DNA of 64,000 nt from Hylemonella gracilis ATCC 19624 (GTDB lineage: Bacteria; Pseudomonadota; Gammaproteobacteria; Burkholderiales; Burkholderiaceae_C). Below the pieces are notes generated by a model. That model did no database searches. It was not told the origin of the DNA and was given only the letters and a program-made list of their open reading frames with translations. Of this stretch, positions 7,956-17,849 are shown piece after piece. The translations under genes were made by a program, and so were the position numbers. The DNA lies in assembly GCF_000211835.1 (NCBI RefSeq), contig NZ_AEGR01000029.1, positions 104,194 to 168,193 on the forward strand, read 5' to 3'. The stretch's first letter is position 1; every line of letters begins with the position of its first letter.

Positions 7956-9779
7956 CTAGGATTTGAATTGCAACGCCGCCAACCGCGCATACAGCCCGCC
8001 CGCTGCCGTCAGTTCCGCGTGCGTGCCTTGCTCGACGATGCGGCCTTGGTCGATCACCACGATGCGATCGGCTTTTTGCACGGTGGCGAGACGGTGGGCG
8101 ATGACCAGGGTGGTGCGGTCGCGCATGGCGGATTCCAGCGCGGCTTGCACCATGCGCTCGCTCTCGGCGTCCAATGCGCTGGTCGCTTCATCCAGCAGCA
8201 GCAAGGGCGCGTTCTTGAGCATGGCGCGAGCGATGGCGATGCGCTGGCGCTGCCCTCCCGACAGGCGCACACCGCGCTCACCCAGGAAGGTGTCATAACC
8301 CTCGGGTAGGGCGCGGATGAAGTCGTCCGCGTGCGCCGCGTGCGCGGCGGCATGCACGTCCGCATCGCTCGCATCGGGGCGGCCGTAGCGGATGTTTTCG
8401 AGCGCGCTGGTCGAGAAGATCACCGGCTCCTGCGGCACCAGCGCCATGCGGTCGCGCAATGCTCGCAGGTTTGCGCTCGTGAGGGGTGTGCCGTCCAGCA
8501 TGACACGGCCGGCCTGCGGGTCGTAGAAACGCAGCAGCAGTTGCAGCACCGTGCTCTTGCCCGCGCCGCTGGGGCCGACCAGGGCCACGGTCTCGCCAGG
8601 GCGGACTTCCAGCGTGAAGTCTCGCAAGGCCGCTTGCATGGGGCGTGAGGGGTAATGAAAGGTCACGGCTTCGAAACGCACGTGACTGGGGCCATCGGTC
8701 GGGGGCAAGGGCTGGGCTTGCGCGGGTGAGCGGATGGGGGAGCGCAGGTTCAGCAGTTCCATGAGTCGCTCGGTCGCACCCGCCGCGCGCAGCAGCTCAC
8801 CATACACCTCGCCCAGCACGGCGAAGGAACTGGCCAGCATGATCACGAAGACCACGGTCTGGCCCAGGTGCCCGGCGCTGATCTGCCCGGCCAGCACGGC
8901 CTGGGTGCCCTGGTACAGACCCCAGAGCAGAGCGGCCGAGGTGGCGATGATGATGAAGCCCATGAGCGTGGCGCGCGCCCGGACCCGCCGGCGGGCGGTC
9001 ATGAAGGCGTTTTCGGTGGCGTCTGCGAAGCGGCGGGTTTCACGCGCCTCGGCGGTGTAGCCTTGAACCACGGGGATCGCATTCAGCACCTCGCCCGCGA
9101 TGGCGCTGGAATCGGCCACGCGGTCCTGGCTGGCGCGTGACAGTCGCCGCACGCGGCGGCCAAACCAGACGCTGGGCAGCACCACCAGCACCAGCACGCC
9201 CAGCACCTGGGTCATGATCCACGGATTGGTCCAGATCAGCATGGCCAGCGCACCCAGGCCGGTCACGGCGCTGCGCAGGCCCATCGAGAAAGACGAGCCC
9301 ACCACGGTTTGCACCAGGGTCGTGTCAGCGGTCAGGCGCGAGAGCACCTCACCGGTCTGCGTGGTTTCGAAGAACTCGGGACTTTGCCGCAGCACGTGGG
9401 CATAAATGCCGTTGCGCAGGTCGGCGGTGACGCGCTCACCCAACCAGCTCATCAGGTAGAAACGCACGGCGGAGAACAGGCCCAGGGCCGCTGCCACGCC
9501 AAACAGCAGGGCGAAATGCTCGCGCAAGGCCAGCAATTGTTCGCCGCGGCCTTGCGCCGAGGCGGGGGAGCTCAGGCCTTGGTCAATCAGCGCACGCAGG
9601 GCGAGGGGAAAAGCCAGCGTGGCGGCCGCGGCCAAGGCGAGGAAGACCAGGGCCAACACGATGCGACCCCGGTAGGGCCGCAGAAATGGCCCGAGCCCAC
9701 TCAAGGACTGAGGGCGAGCGCGCGGCGGCTCAGAAGAGGAGGGGGTGGCGGAGGGCGGGGGCGTTGCGGTGTCGGGCAT
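7956..9779 (-). CDS. ABC transporter, fused permease and ATPase (exporter)
   Basis: A 607-residue half-size ABC exporter. The N-terminal half holds six membrane helices of the ABC transmembrane type I fold. The nucleotide-binding domain has Walker A GPSGAGKST (about residue 401), signature LSGGQRQRIAIARAM (about 503), Walker B LLLLDEATSALD (about 525) and the H-loop AHRLATV. It resembles the MsbA/multidrug exporter group found as single genes in Burkholderiales; the substrate cannot be read from sequence. It probably works as a homodimer. The Pro-rich N-terminal 25 residues are cytoplasmic. Confidence 0.9.
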   Translation of the reverse strand: MPDTATPPPSATPSSSEPPRARPQSLSGLGPFLRPYRGRIVLALVFLALAAAATLAFPLALRALIDQGLSSPASAQGRGEQLLALREHFALLFGVAAALGLFSAVRFYLMSWLGERVTADLRNGIYAHVLRQSPEFFETTQTGEVLSRLTADTTLVQTVVGSSFSMGLRSAVTGLGALAMLIWTNPWIMTQVLGVLVLVVLPSVWFGRRVRRLSRASQDRVADSSAIAGEVLNAIPVVQGYTAEARETRRFADATENAFMTARRRVRARATLMGFIIIATSAALLWGLYQGTQAVLAGQISAGHLGQTVVFVIMLASSFAVLGEVYGELLRAAGATERLMELLNLRSPIRSPAQAQPLPPTDGPSHVRFEAVTFHYPSRPMQAALRDFTLEVRPGETVALVGPSGAGKSTVLQLLLRFYDPQAGRVMLDGTPLTSANLRALRDRMALVPQEPVIFSTSALENIRYGRPDASDADVHAAAHAAHADDFIRALPEGYDTFLGERGVRLSGGQRQRIAIARAMLKNAPLLLLDEATSALDAESERMVQAALESAMRDRTTLVIAHRLATVQKADRIVVIDQGRIVEQGTHAELTAAGGLYARLAALQFKS

Positions 9780-9956
9780 GGCGGCAGAGCATAGCCGCCT
9801 GGCGTGAAATGTGTTGCGGGTAGACGTTGTGTCCGTGGCCGCGCACGGTTACGCGCGGGCTTGGCAGGTGCTTCGCGGCCACCGTGCCGCTTGTGTTGCC
9901 CCCGGCAGGGGCACCATCCGCCGATAGACCCCCACGCGCGGTCGGGAACGGCGTGC

Positions 9957-10922
9957 TCAGCGCTTGGCCAACACCTCGCGCAGCTTGTCCGCGAGTTCGT
10001 CGATGTCGAACTTGGTGATGTAGGCGTCCGCCCCCGCGCTCTTGGCCTGAATCTCGCTCGCGCTGCCCGTGAGCGAGGAGTGGATCACGACGGGGATGTC
10101 ACTGAACTGCGGGTTCGATTTCACCAGACGCGTCAGATTGAAACCGTCCAGTTCAGGCATTTCCAGGTCGGTCAGCAGCAGGGCGACTTTGTCCTTGGCG
10201 CGTTTGCCTTCCCGAGCCGCCTGGGCGGCCAAGACTTGCAGCTGTTCCCAGGCTTCCTTGCCGTTGTGGGTCATGACGCAGGGAACGCCCAGCGCCTCCA
10301 TGCCCTTTTGGATCAGCTCGCAGGCCATGACGGAGTCGTCGGCGGCCAGCATCACCACGCCCGGCGGCAAGGCGATGCGGCCGCCCGTGGGCTGGTCAAA
10401 CTTGGCGTGCTCAGGCTGGACGTCGTGCAGGATGCGCTCCACGTCGATGACCTGGGCCAGGCGGGAGTTTTCGGCATCGCCATCGACCCTTGCGATGCTG
10501 GTGACGAACTGACCGCCGCGCCCGGCCGCGGTCAGCACATGCTTCCAGTCCACCTGCACGATTTCGGTCACCTCCTCCACCGCGAAGCCCTGGGTGGTGC
10601 GCGCGAACTCGGTCACCAGCAGGATGCGGTCTTCCTTCTGCGGTTTGCAGCCCGTGAGCGCGGGCAGGTCAATCACCGAGATGATCTGCCCGCGGATGTT
10701 CGCCACACCCAGCACATGGGGCGGCGCGCTCACCATCTTGGTCAGCGCGGGCATGGTCATGATCTCGCGCACCTTGAAGATGTTGATGCCAAACAGCTCG
10801 CGTCGATCGCTGTCCGCGGCTTCTCCGAGGCGAAAGAGCAGCAGTTCGAAACGGTTGTTGCTCGACTGGCCCTGGTGTTGGCTTGGGTTCAAGGAGCCAG
10901 CAGATGCTGCGGGGGAGCTCAT
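9957..10922 (-). CDS. cheV: Chemotaxis coupling protein CheV (CheW-receiver fusion)
   Basis: The 321-residue protein joins an N-terminal CheW-like domain (about residues 22-175, with FGINIFKVREIM and GVANIRGQIISVIDLPAL) to a C-terminal receiver domain (about 190-318, with acidic residues in MLAADDS, the phospho-acceptor Asp near residue 252 in LLTDLEMPELDG, and the conserved Lys in YITKFD). CheV couples chemoreceptors to CheA and is modulated by phosphorylation. An AAGGA ribosome-binding site precedes the ATG. It stands alone here, away from the cheW/receptor pair at 62010. Confidence 0.93.
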   Translation of the reverse strand: MSSPAASAGSLNPSQHQGQSSNNRFELLLFRLGEAADSDRRELFGINIFKVREIMTMPALTKMVSAPPHVLGVANIRGQIISVIDLPALTGCKPQKEDRILLVTEFARTTQGFAVEEVTEIVQVDWKHVLTAAGRGGQFVTSIARVDGDAENSRLAQVIDVERILHDVQPEHAKFDQPTGGRIALPPGVVMLAADDSVMACELIQKGMEALGVPCVMTHNGKEAWEQLQVLAAQAAREGKRAKDKVALLLTDLEMPELDGFNLTRLVKSNPQFSDIPVVIHSSLTGSASEIQAKSAGADAYITKFDIDELADKLREVLAKR

Positions 10923-11225
10923 GGGAGTGTCCTTTGCGGTTTGTTCTTGGCCTAGGAGCCTCGACGAGGCACCAGCCTAATACAACGGCAAGAGTTTAAG
11001 CAAGTTCAGAGCGGATAAATTGACACATCTGCATCAGAAACGGTGCGAAGGCGTCACTGCTTGCGCCTAAACCACTGTCCGAATCCGCGCAAGCCACGGC
11101 GTGAACGGCCAAACACCCGATCGGGGCATCGGTGCACAGGGCTGCGCGGTTCGTGTGCTTGATGCACCATCGACGCTGTTGGATTCTTGTCCCGCTCTTC
11201 AACCCGTTTTGACCATCCATACACC
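10923..11225. other. Divergent intergenic region cheV / Old Yellow Enzyme gene
   Basis: This 303-bp stretch has no convincing gene. It carries the cheV leader, with a small hairpin GCCTC/GAGGC at 10958-10970. A TTGACA at 11020-11025 has no matching -10 box at normal spacing on the plus strand. No strong promoter for the oxidoreductase gene could be assigned. Confidence 0.5.
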
Positions 11226-12314
11226 ATGACCGCTGCTCTTTTTTCTCCCTTGCAAGTGGGCGCCTTGACCGTGCCCAACCGTGTCTTCATGGCGCCCCTG
11301 ACCCGCGCCCGGGCCGGCGAGGCCCATCTGCCCAACGCCCTGATGGCCGAGCACTACGCTCAGCGTGCCAGCGGCGGCCTGCTGATCGCCGAGGCCACCA
11401 TGGCCCTGGACGGCAACTCGGCCTTCTGGAAGGAGCCGGGCGTGCATTCCCAGGCCCAGGTCGAAGGCTGGCGGCTGGTGACTGACGCCGTCCACAAGGC
11501 GGGCGGGCGCATCTTCCTGCAAATCTGGCATGGTGGCCGCGCCTGCCACCCCGATCTGAATGGCGGTGCTCAGCCCGTGGCGCCCAGCGCGATTCCCATC
11601 ACCAGCGACATGGTGCACACCCCCAAGGGCAAGGTGGCCTACGCCACCCCGCGCGCGCTGCGTGATGATGAACTGCCTGGCATCGTGGAGGGATTCCGCC
11701 AGGCTGCCCGGAACGCCAAGACGGCGGGCTTTGACGGCGTGGAAGTGCATGGCGCCAACGGCTACCTGTTGGATGAGTTCCTGCGCGATGGTTCCAACCA
11801 GCGCACGGGCCCCTACGGCGGCTCGCGCGAGAACCGCGCCCGTCTCCTGTTCGAAGTGCTCGAGGCCACCATCGGCGTGTGGGGAGCCGACCGCGTGGGC
11901 CTGCGCCTGTCGCCCCTCAACAGCTTCAACAGCATGAAGGACAGCGACCCCGTGGGCCTCACAACCTGGCTGGCCGGAGAGTTGAACCGCTTCGGCCTGG
12001 CCTACCTGCACCTGATGCGGGGTGATTTCAAGGGCCTGCAAAAGGGCGACCTGATGACCCCGGCGCGTGCTGCCTACAAGGGCGTGCTGATCGGCAACAT
12101 GGGTTACAGCGGAGCGGAAGCCGCCCAGGCCATCGCCGAGGGCAAGCTCGACGCCGTGGCCTTCGGCACCGCCTACTTGGCCAACCCCGACCTGCCCGAG
12201 CGCCTGCGGGCTGGTGCTCCCCTCAACGCACCCCATCCCGCCACCTTCTACACCGAGGGCCCGGCGGGCTACACCGACTACCCGCGCTGGGACGGTGTGA
12301 GCCGGGCCGTCTGA
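11226..12314 (+). CDS. NADH:flavin oxidoreductase, Old Yellow Enzyme family (alkene reductase)
   Basis: The 362-residue FMN-dependent TIM-barrel enzyme shows the OYE pattern: NRVFMAPLTRARA at the N-terminus, LQIWHGGRACHP in the middle, GFDGVEVHGANGYLLDEFLRDGSN and YGGSRENRARLLFEVLEA, then IGNMGYSGAEA and FGTAYLANPDLPERL. OYE enzymes reduce activated C=C bonds and nitro compounds with NAD(P)H; the physiological substrate is not deducible. ATG 11226 matches family N-termini, although the frame is open further upstream. It ends only 6 bp from the convergent mltC-like gene. Confidence 0.92.
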   Translation: MTAALFSPLQVGALTVPNRVFMAPLTRARAGEAHLPNALMAEHYAQRASGGLLIAEATMALDGNSAFWKEPGVHSQAQVEGWRLVTDAVHKAGGRIFLQIWHGGRACHPDLNGGAQPVAPSAIPITSDMVHTPKGKVAYATPRALRDDELPGIVEGFRQAARNAKTAGFDGVEVHGANGYLLDEFLRDGSNQRTGPYGGSRENRARLLFEVLEATIGVWGADRVGLRLSPLNSFNSMKDSDPVGLTTWLAGELNRFGLAYLHLMRGDFKGLQKGDLMTPARAAYKGVLIGNMGYSGAEAAQAIAEGKLDAVAFGTAYLANPDLPERLRAGAPLNAPHPATFYTEGPAGYTDYPRWDGVSRAV

Positions 12315-12320
12315 AGGCGC

Positions 12321-13535
12321 TCACATGGCCGTGTAAGCCTTCTTGGCCTGCACGGCCTTCACGATGTAGCCGCGCGTCTCCTCGTAAGGCAGTTTCAGAC
12401 GCAGGGCGTTGTAGACCGCGTCCGCGCGCATGGCATTGATGCGGTCGATGGCCTCGTCCTGCCGGGCCTTGCCAGCCTTCTCGCTGAAGGCACGGTACAC
12501 ATTGCCGGTGCCCGTGTTGTAGGCGGCGATCGCGCAGTATTCACGCGCGAGCGGGTCCCGGATGTCGTTCAAGGGGCTGTCATGGAGCAGCAGGCCGAGG
12601 TAGGTGGTGCCCAGCTCGATGTTGTTCTCGGGCACGAAGAGAAACTCCTTGCTGGGCGCCAAGTCCTCCCCGCGTGCCTTGCGGTAGGCGTCTCGACCGC
12701 CGCTGGAGGGCACGAGCTGCATCATCCCGTAAGCGGGCGCGCTGGAGACGGCGTAGGGGTTGAACGCGCTCTCGATGCGGATGATGGCGTAGATCAGGCT
12801 GCGGTTGACTTCGTTCTTCTCCGAATGCTTGCGCACGACGCTGGCGTAGCGCAGCGCGCGCTGGTCGATGCTCGCGTTGACCATCTTCATCTGCACGTAG
12901 TGGACGGTCTTGGGCTTGCCATTGACATCAATCTGGCGCTGTTGGACGCTGCGGGTGCTCAGCCAATCGGCATAGGCTTCGGCTTCGCGGCGCGTGTCGA
13001 TGACCGCGTTGTTCTGGTTGACCACCAAGCCCTGCAGATAAGGCGTGCCACTCAACACCACTTCCTTGTCGGAGAACAGGTCCACCGCGCCCGGATCACT
13101 GGGCGTGAGCAGGGCCACGACGCTGGCGCGCCGGAGTTTGTCGCGCACCTGGGGATCGTCCAGATGCTCGATCAGGAGGGTGCCTGCGTCGTAGTCGACC
13201 ACCACGCGGCTTTTGTAGTCGTCCGTGTACTTGACGTAGCGCGTGCGACTGGGCAGCGTGTTCGATTCGCGCTCACCCCATTGCTTGCCGCTGTTCTTGC
13301 GCAAGGCCTCCATGAGCTTGTTGTACTCGGCTTGCGCGCGCTTGATGTCGGCCACCAGCAGTTCGGGGTTCGTCTTGTAGGCCTCGACCCGGTTTTCCGC
13401 CAGGGTCTGAAGCGCCGCCTTGGGGTCCTTGGCCATGGCGATGTTGAGTGCCTGCTGGGTGCTGCACCCCGAGAGGGCCAAGGTCACGCCCGCGGAGCCG
13501 GCCGCGCCCAGCAGCAGGCGACGGTGCCTGTTCAT
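12321..13535 (-). CDS. mltC: Membrane-bound lytic murein transglycosylase, MltC-like lipoprotein
   Basis: A 404-residue lipoprotein with an N-terminal signal containing RR and a lipobox LSGC (Cys about 26), a DUF3393-like region ([20 protein letters not shown], about residues 85-105) and a C-terminal SLT domain with the catalytic Glu in [11 protein letters not shown], then GMMQLVP and CAIAAYNTG. This domain order is that of MltC, which cleaves peptidoglycan glycan strands to 1,6-anhydro ends from the outer membrane. The ATG at 13535 overlaps the miaA stop (ATGA) and has a GGAAGGA ribosome-binding site, which decides the start against a longer upstream frame. Confidence 0.88.
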   Translation of the reverse strand: MNRHRRLLLGAAGSAGVTLALSGCSTQQALNIAMAKDPKAALQTLAENRVEAYKTNPELLVADIKRAQAEYNKLMEALRKNSGKQWGERESNTLPSRTRYVKYTDDYKSRVVVDYDAGTLLIEHLDDPQVRDKLRRASVVALLTPSDPGAVDLFSDKEVVLSGTPYLQGLVVNQNNAVIDTRREAEAYADWLSTRSVQQRQIDVNGKPKTVHYVQMKMVNASIDQRALRYASVVRKHSEKNEVNRSLIYAIIRIESAFNPYAVSSAPAYGMMQLVPSSGGRDAYRKARGEDLAPSKEFLFVPENNIELGTTYLGLLLHDSPLNDIRDPLAREYCAIAAYNTGTGNVYRAFSEKAGKARQDEAIDRINAMRADAVYNALRLKLPYEETRGYIVKAVQAKKAYTAM

Positions 13536-14683
13536 GCCGTTCTTCCTTCCATCGAGGGGTGGGATGGGCCGCGCGTCGCGACGAACTGTGTCGCCAACTC
13601 CAGCACGCGGGCTTGCGCATCCGGTGCATCGCAGGCCACCGCATGGCGCACGAGGCCATCTTGGGCCAGGCCGCGCAGCCAAGTGATCTGGCGCTTGGCC
13701 AGTTGGCGCGTGGCGGTGATGCCGCGTTCGCGCAGCTCGTCCAGCGGCGTCGCGGAGGCAGGCTTGCGCGGCCTGACCTGGGCCTGCCCGTGCGCGCCGT
13801 CGGTGTCTCGCGCGGCCCTCGCCTCATGGCTTAGCTGGGCGTCCAGGAATTCCCAAGCCTGACGGTAGCCCACGCAGCGCATGGAAGGCAGGTCGGGGTG
13901 CAGGTCCCCGCGCGCGCGCAAGGCCCGCACCTCGTCGAGCAAACCGGCTTGCAGCATGGTGTCGAAGCGTTGCGCGATGCGTTCGTGCAGCCAGGCCCGG
14001 TCTCGCGGTTCCAGCGCGATCAAGGTGATGGCCGTCGCGGGGGACGACGTGTCAGGTGGTGCGGGGCTCTCCGTGCGCGTGTGGAAACTCGACAAGGGGC
14101 GCCCCGTCAGACGCTGCACCTCCAGCGCGCGCTGAATGCGCTGCGTGTCACCCGGTGGCAGGCGCGCCGCGGTCACCGGGTCCACGCGACTCAGCTCCGC
14201 GTGCAAGGCGTTCCAACCCCGCGTCCGGGCTTCGGCCTCCAGAGCGGCGCGCACCGTGGCATCGGCCGGGGGCAGGTCGTCCAGGCCTTGCAGCAGGGCC
14301 TTGAAATACAGCATGGTGCCGCCGACCAGCAGGGGCAGATGGCCGCGCGCGTGGATGTCATGGATCAGCCGTGTCGCGTCGCGGACGAACTCCGCAGCGC
14401 TGTAGGCCTGCGAGGGGTCGAGGATGTCGATCAGGTGGTGCGGCGCCAGCGCCTGCTCCGCCGCGTCAGGTTTGGCCGTGCCGATGTCCATGCCGCGATA
14501 CACCAACGCCGAATCCACGCTGACGATTTCCACGGGGCAGGTGTCTGCCAGGGCCTGTGCGATGGCCAGCGCGGCCGCTGTCTTGCCGCTGGCGGTCGGG
14601 CCGGCGATGGCCAGCGTGGCCGGCAGCGGGCTGCCCAAGTCGGTGCTGCGGAGCGGTGGCGAGTAAGGGCTGCGGGCGGACAT
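13532..14683 (-). CDS. miaA: tRNA dimethylallyltransferase
   Basis: MiaA adds the dimethylallyl group to A37 of tRNAs that read UNN codons. The P-loop GPTASGKT (about residues 28-35), the [19 protein letters not shown] segment, the [16 protein letters not shown] segment and [16 protein letters not shown] are all present. At 383 residues it is about 65 longer than the E. coli enzyme; the extra length is a Pro/Arg-rich insert after LDAQL (about residues 288-310) and a C-terminal tail, both outside the catalytic core. It is part of the minus-strand mutL-hydrolase-miaA-mltC row. Confidence 0.95.
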   Translation of the reverse strand: MSARSPYSPPLRSTDLGSPLPATLAIAGPTASGKTAAALAIAQALADTCPVEIVSVDSALVYRGMDIGTAKPDAAEQALAPHHLIDILDPSQAYSAAEFVRDATRLIHDIHARGHLPLLVGGTMLYFKALLQGLDDLPPADATVRAALEAEARTRGWNALHAELSRVDPVTAARLPPGDTQRIQRALEVQRLTGRPLSSFHTRTESPAPPDTSSPATAITLIALEPRDRAWLHERIAQRFDTMLQAGLLDEVRALRARGDLHPDLPSMRCVGYRQAWEFLDAQLSHEARAARDTDGAHGQAQVRPRKPASATPLDELRERGITATRQLAKRQITWLRGLAQDGLVRHAVACDAPDAQARVLELATQFVATRGPSHPSMEGRTA

Positions 14684-14739
14684 CGCCGCAAGGCTAGCAG
14701 ATCAGCGGGTTCGCCCGGAGTCCGAAGCGGTGCTTGGAT

Positions 14740-15702
14740 TCAGCGGCTGGCTTGACGCGGCGAATGGAGCGTGCCGGAGTTGCTCACGGCGGCGCCCAGA
14801 CCGAACAGCTCCGCCAGCGCCTCGCGGTAATACGGCCGACCGATGGTGTTGGTGTTGTGGTGGGTGCCGCCTTCGACCAGCACGAAGCGCTTCGGGCCGG
14901 TCGCGGCGTCGAACAACTGACGTCCGAGCGCGGGCGGGATTGTGCTGTCCTCGCTGCCATGCACCACCAGCAGGGGCGAGCCGATGTGGCCGACACGCTG
15001 GATGGCTTCCATCTTCTGGGTGATCAGCGCGCGGTCCAAGGGCCAGAACAGCAGCCAGCCCCATTTGTAGCTGCTCACCACGTCGGGGATGGAGGTGAAG
15101 GTGCCCTCGACGAGGGTGCCTCGCTCGTCGGGCACCTCGGCCGCCAGGTGGATGGCGATGGCGCCCCCGAGTGAGTGGCCGAAGATGTAGCGCGGCCGAT
15201 CCGGGTACTGGCGCGCCAGCCAGTCCCAGGCGGCACGCGCGTCCTCGTAGGCGCTCGCCTCGGACGGCAGGGCGGCCGTGCTTTTGCCAAAACCCCGGTA
15301 GTCGATCGCCAGCACCGAGAACCCCAGTTCTTGCATGTGACGCGCGCGCAGGGCCGAGCCCACCACGTTGTAGCGCGCGCCATGCAAGTAGAGCAACACG
15401 GGGGCTTCGTCGGGCTTGAGATGGCGTCGCGACAGATCGGGGTGGGCCAGCCAGAGTCCGTGCAGGCGGGCGGGTCGAGGCGTCCCGGCGTCATCGTCAT
15501 GCTCCCGCGCCATGAAGTCGATCCAGACCTCGCTCATCCCTTCCGCGGCGCTTTCGCCACCCCACCAACTGCGGTCGGAAGGCTGGAAGATCCAGCCGCG
15601 TTGCTTTTCGTCGAGCGTGCCGCAGCCCGCGAGCAGCCCGAGAAACGTCAACAGCAGGAGCAGGGGCAGCAGGGGAATGAGCCAGAGTCGCCGGTTTTTC
15701 AT
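14740..15702 (-). CDS. Alpha/beta hydrolase lipoprotein
   Basis: The 320-residue protein starts with a hydrophobic signal ending in a lipobox LLAGC (Cys about 27), so it is probably a periplasm-facing lipoprotein. The catalytic serine is in GHSLGG (about residues 173-178), the acid in HGSEDSTIP and the histidine in GGTHHN, with the YLHGARYN oxyanion-hole segment earlier. This is a serine hydrolase of the same family as human ABHD-type and YfhR-like proteins; the substrate is unknown. It sits between mutL and miaA on the same strand and may be cotranscribed. Confidence 0.88.
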   Translation of the reverse strand: MKNRRLWLIPLLPLLLLLTFLGLLAGCGTLDEKQRGWIFQPSDRSWWGGESAAEGMSEVWIDFMAREHDDDAGTPRPARLHGLWLAHPDLSRRHLKPDEAPVLLYLHGARYNVVGSALRARHMQELGFSVLAIDYRGFGKSTAALPSEASAYEDARAAWDWLARQYPDRPRYIFGHSLGGAIAIHLAAEVPDERGTLVEGTFTSIPDVVSSYKWGWLLFWPLDRALITQKMEAIQRVGHIGSPLLVVHGSEDSTIPPALGRQLFDAATGPKRFVLVEGGTHHNTNTIGRPYYREALAELFGLGAAVSNSGTLHSPRQASR

Positions 15703-15756
15703 GGAGGCCGATGATGCATTGCCGGATGAGGAGCCTGCTGCCGTGGGGGCATCCGC

Positions 15757-17790
15757 TCAGCGTCCGCGCAGGAAGAGCGCGTCCAGGTCCTTGAGCGTGA
15801 CCTGGCGCCAAGTCGGGCGACCATGGTTGCACTGGTCCGAGCGCTCGGTGCGCTCCATGTCGCGCAGCAGCGCGTTCATTTCCGCCAGGGTGAGCTGGCG
15901 GTGGGCGCGCACCGCACCGTGGCAGGCCATGGTGCCCAGGATCTCGTTGCGGGCGCGCTCGATCACCCGCGCGCCTTCGCCGTGGGGCAACTCGGCCAGC
16001 TCGGCCAGCACGCCGCGAGCCAACTCGACCGGGTCGCCCTGGGCCAGGGTGCTGGGCACGGCCCGCACCGCCAAGGTCTTGGGCGACAGGGCACTGACTT
16101 CCATGCCCAGGCTGTTCAGCGTGTCCGCGTGGGCCTCGGCCGTGGCCACTTCCTGGGGCGTGGCGGCGAAAGGCGCCGGGATCAGCAGGGGCTGGCTGGT
16201 CAGGGTGTGCAAGTCCAGCTGCTGCTTCAGCCGTTCGTAGACGATGCGCTCGTGCGCGGCGTGCATGTCGACGATGACCAAGCCCTGCGCGTTCTCGGCC
16301 AAGATGTAGACGCCCTGCAACTGCGCCAGGGCCTTGCCCAGGGGCCAGTCCGATCCGTCCGAGCCTTCTTGCGTGGAGCTGTCTCGCATCACCGCGGATG
16401 CCTGGGCGTCCGCGCCGATCGTACCGCCCGTGCTGTACACGTCGTTCGTCATCGCCTGTGCGTCGCCGATTGGCGTGGTGCGAACCGTGGACGGTTGCCA
16501 GAGCGCGGCCAGGTCCTGAATCGGGTGGCCACGGGGGGCGTCCGCACGCGCACCGCTCCAAGGAGCCCCGTAACTCCGGGGCGCGGCTTCGCGTGCCTCG
16601 GTGTCGGAGGCGTCGAAGCGCATGGCGGGTTGTGTCCAGGCCGGTGCGGGGGGCGACAGCGTCGCGCTCAGTTGCGCGTAGGCGGGAGCAATGTCCCCAC
16701 TCACGGCGGCCTGCGCGCGCGGCGCGGCGAGTGCATCCTCCAGCGCATGGCGCACCGCCTGGTGCACCTCGCGGCTGTCGCGAAAGCGCACCTCGATCTT
16801 GGTGGGGTGCACGTTCACGTCCACCCGGGTTGGGTCGATCTCGATGTGCAGGGCGTAGACCGGCTGTCGCTGGCCGTGCAGCACGTCTTCGTAGGCACTG
16901 CGGGCCGCGTGGGTCAACACCTTGTCGCGCACATAACGGCCGTTGACGTAGCTGAACTGCTGGTCGGCGCGGCTGCGCGCGGTGTCGGGCACGCCGGCCC
17001 GACCGCGCACGCGGATCGCCCTGCCGCTGGCGTCGCGGCCCCGGTAGTCCACGGCGACGGAGGCGGTGATGAAGTCCGCGCCCAGGACGTCGGCCAGCCG
17101 TTGGTCGAAGGCCCGGCTGCCTGCGGCCTCGTCAGCGTCATCTGACGTCACCGTTCCATCCTTCCCGCAGGCGCGCCATTGCTCGACCAGCTTGCCCTCG
17201 TGCCAGATCGCGAAGCCGACTTCGGGCCGTGCCAGCGCGTGGCGCCGCACGGCGTCGATGCAGTGGGCCAGCTCAGTGGCGTCCGTCTTGAGGAATTTGC
17301 GGCGTGCGGGCGTGCTGAAAAACAGTTCCTTCACCTCGACCGTGGTGCCGGGCCCGCGCGCCGCCGGCTGGATCTCGCCCGTGCGGCCATCGAGCATGAA
17401 TGCAGTGGCTTGATCCGCCGAGCGCGAGAGCAGGGTGAGTTCGGCGACCGAATTGATGGCCGCCAAGGCCTCGCCCCGAAACCCCATGGTGGCGACCGAT
17501 TCCAGTTCTTGCAGGCTGGCGATCTTGCTGGTGGCGTGGCGCTTCAGAGCAATCGCCAGTTCACCGGGCGGGATGCCTCCGCCGTCGTCCTCGACCGTGA
17601 TCAGGCGCACACCCCCGGCCAGCAGGCGCACGGTGATCTGGTTCGCGCCCGCGTCCAGCGCGTTGTCCACCAGCTCGCGCACCACCGAGGCCGGTCGCTC
17701 CACGACCTCGCCCGCGGCGATCTGGCTGATGAGCTCATCGGGCAGTTCGCGGATGGGGCGTCGGGGTGGGGCGGAAAGGGGGGCGTTCAC
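15757..17790 (-). CDS. mutL: DNA mismatch repair protein MutL
   Basis: A 677-residue MutL with the GHKL ATPase motifs ELVDNALDAGANQI, VEDDGGGI and ATMGFRGEALAAI in the first 120 residues, a Pro/Ala-rich linker (about 340-470) and a C-terminal dimerisation domain. The C-terminus has DMHAAHERIVYE, the variant of the metal-binding endonuclease motif seen in betaproteobacteria and Pseudomonas, whose MutL proteins nick DNA; no MutH gene is visible here. I start it at GTG 17790, the last start before the conserved IRELPDELISQIAAGEVVER; the frame remains open upstream but without family similarity. Confidence 0.94.
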   Translation of the reverse strand: MNAPLSAPPRRPIRELPDELISQIAAGEVVERPASVVRELVDNALDAGANQITVRLLAGGVRLITVEDDGGGIPPGELAIALKRHATSKIASLQELESVATMGFRGEALAAINSVAELTLLSRSADQATAFMLDGRTGEIQPAARGPGTTVEVKELFFSTPARRKFLKTDATELAHCIDAVRRHALARPEVGFAIWHEGKLVEQWRACGKDGTVTSDDADEAAGSRAFDQRLADVLGADFITASVAVDYRGRDASGRAIRVRGRAGVPDTARSRADQQFSYVNGRYVRDKVLTHAARSAYEDVLHGQRQPVYALHIEIDPTRVDVNVHPTKIEVRFRDSREVHQAVRHALEDALAAPRAQAAVSGDIAPAYAQLSATLSPPAPAWTQPAMRFDASDTEAREAAPRSYGAPWSGARADAPRGHPIQDLAALWQPSTVRTTPIGDAQAMTNDVYSTGGTIGADAQASAVMRDSSTQEGSDGSDWPLGKALAQLQGVYILAENAQGLVIVDMHAAHERIVYERLKQQLDLHTLTSQPLLIPAPFAATPQEVATAEAHADTLNSLGMEVSALSPKTLAVRAVPSTLAQGDPVELARGVLAELAELPHGEGARVIERARNEILGTMACHGAVRAHRQLTLAEMNALLRDMERTERSDQCNHGRPTWRQVTLKDLDALFLRGR

Positions 17791-17849
17791 CAGCGGAATT
17801 GTAGGGCGATGGGCGCGGGCAGAAGGTGCAGGTGACTGGGCAAGTGCAC

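Noticed and set aside
11020..11048. TTGACA as promoter of the Old Yellow Enzyme gene
   Set aside because: No -10 hexamer at 16-18 nt; GTGCGA lies at the expected place.
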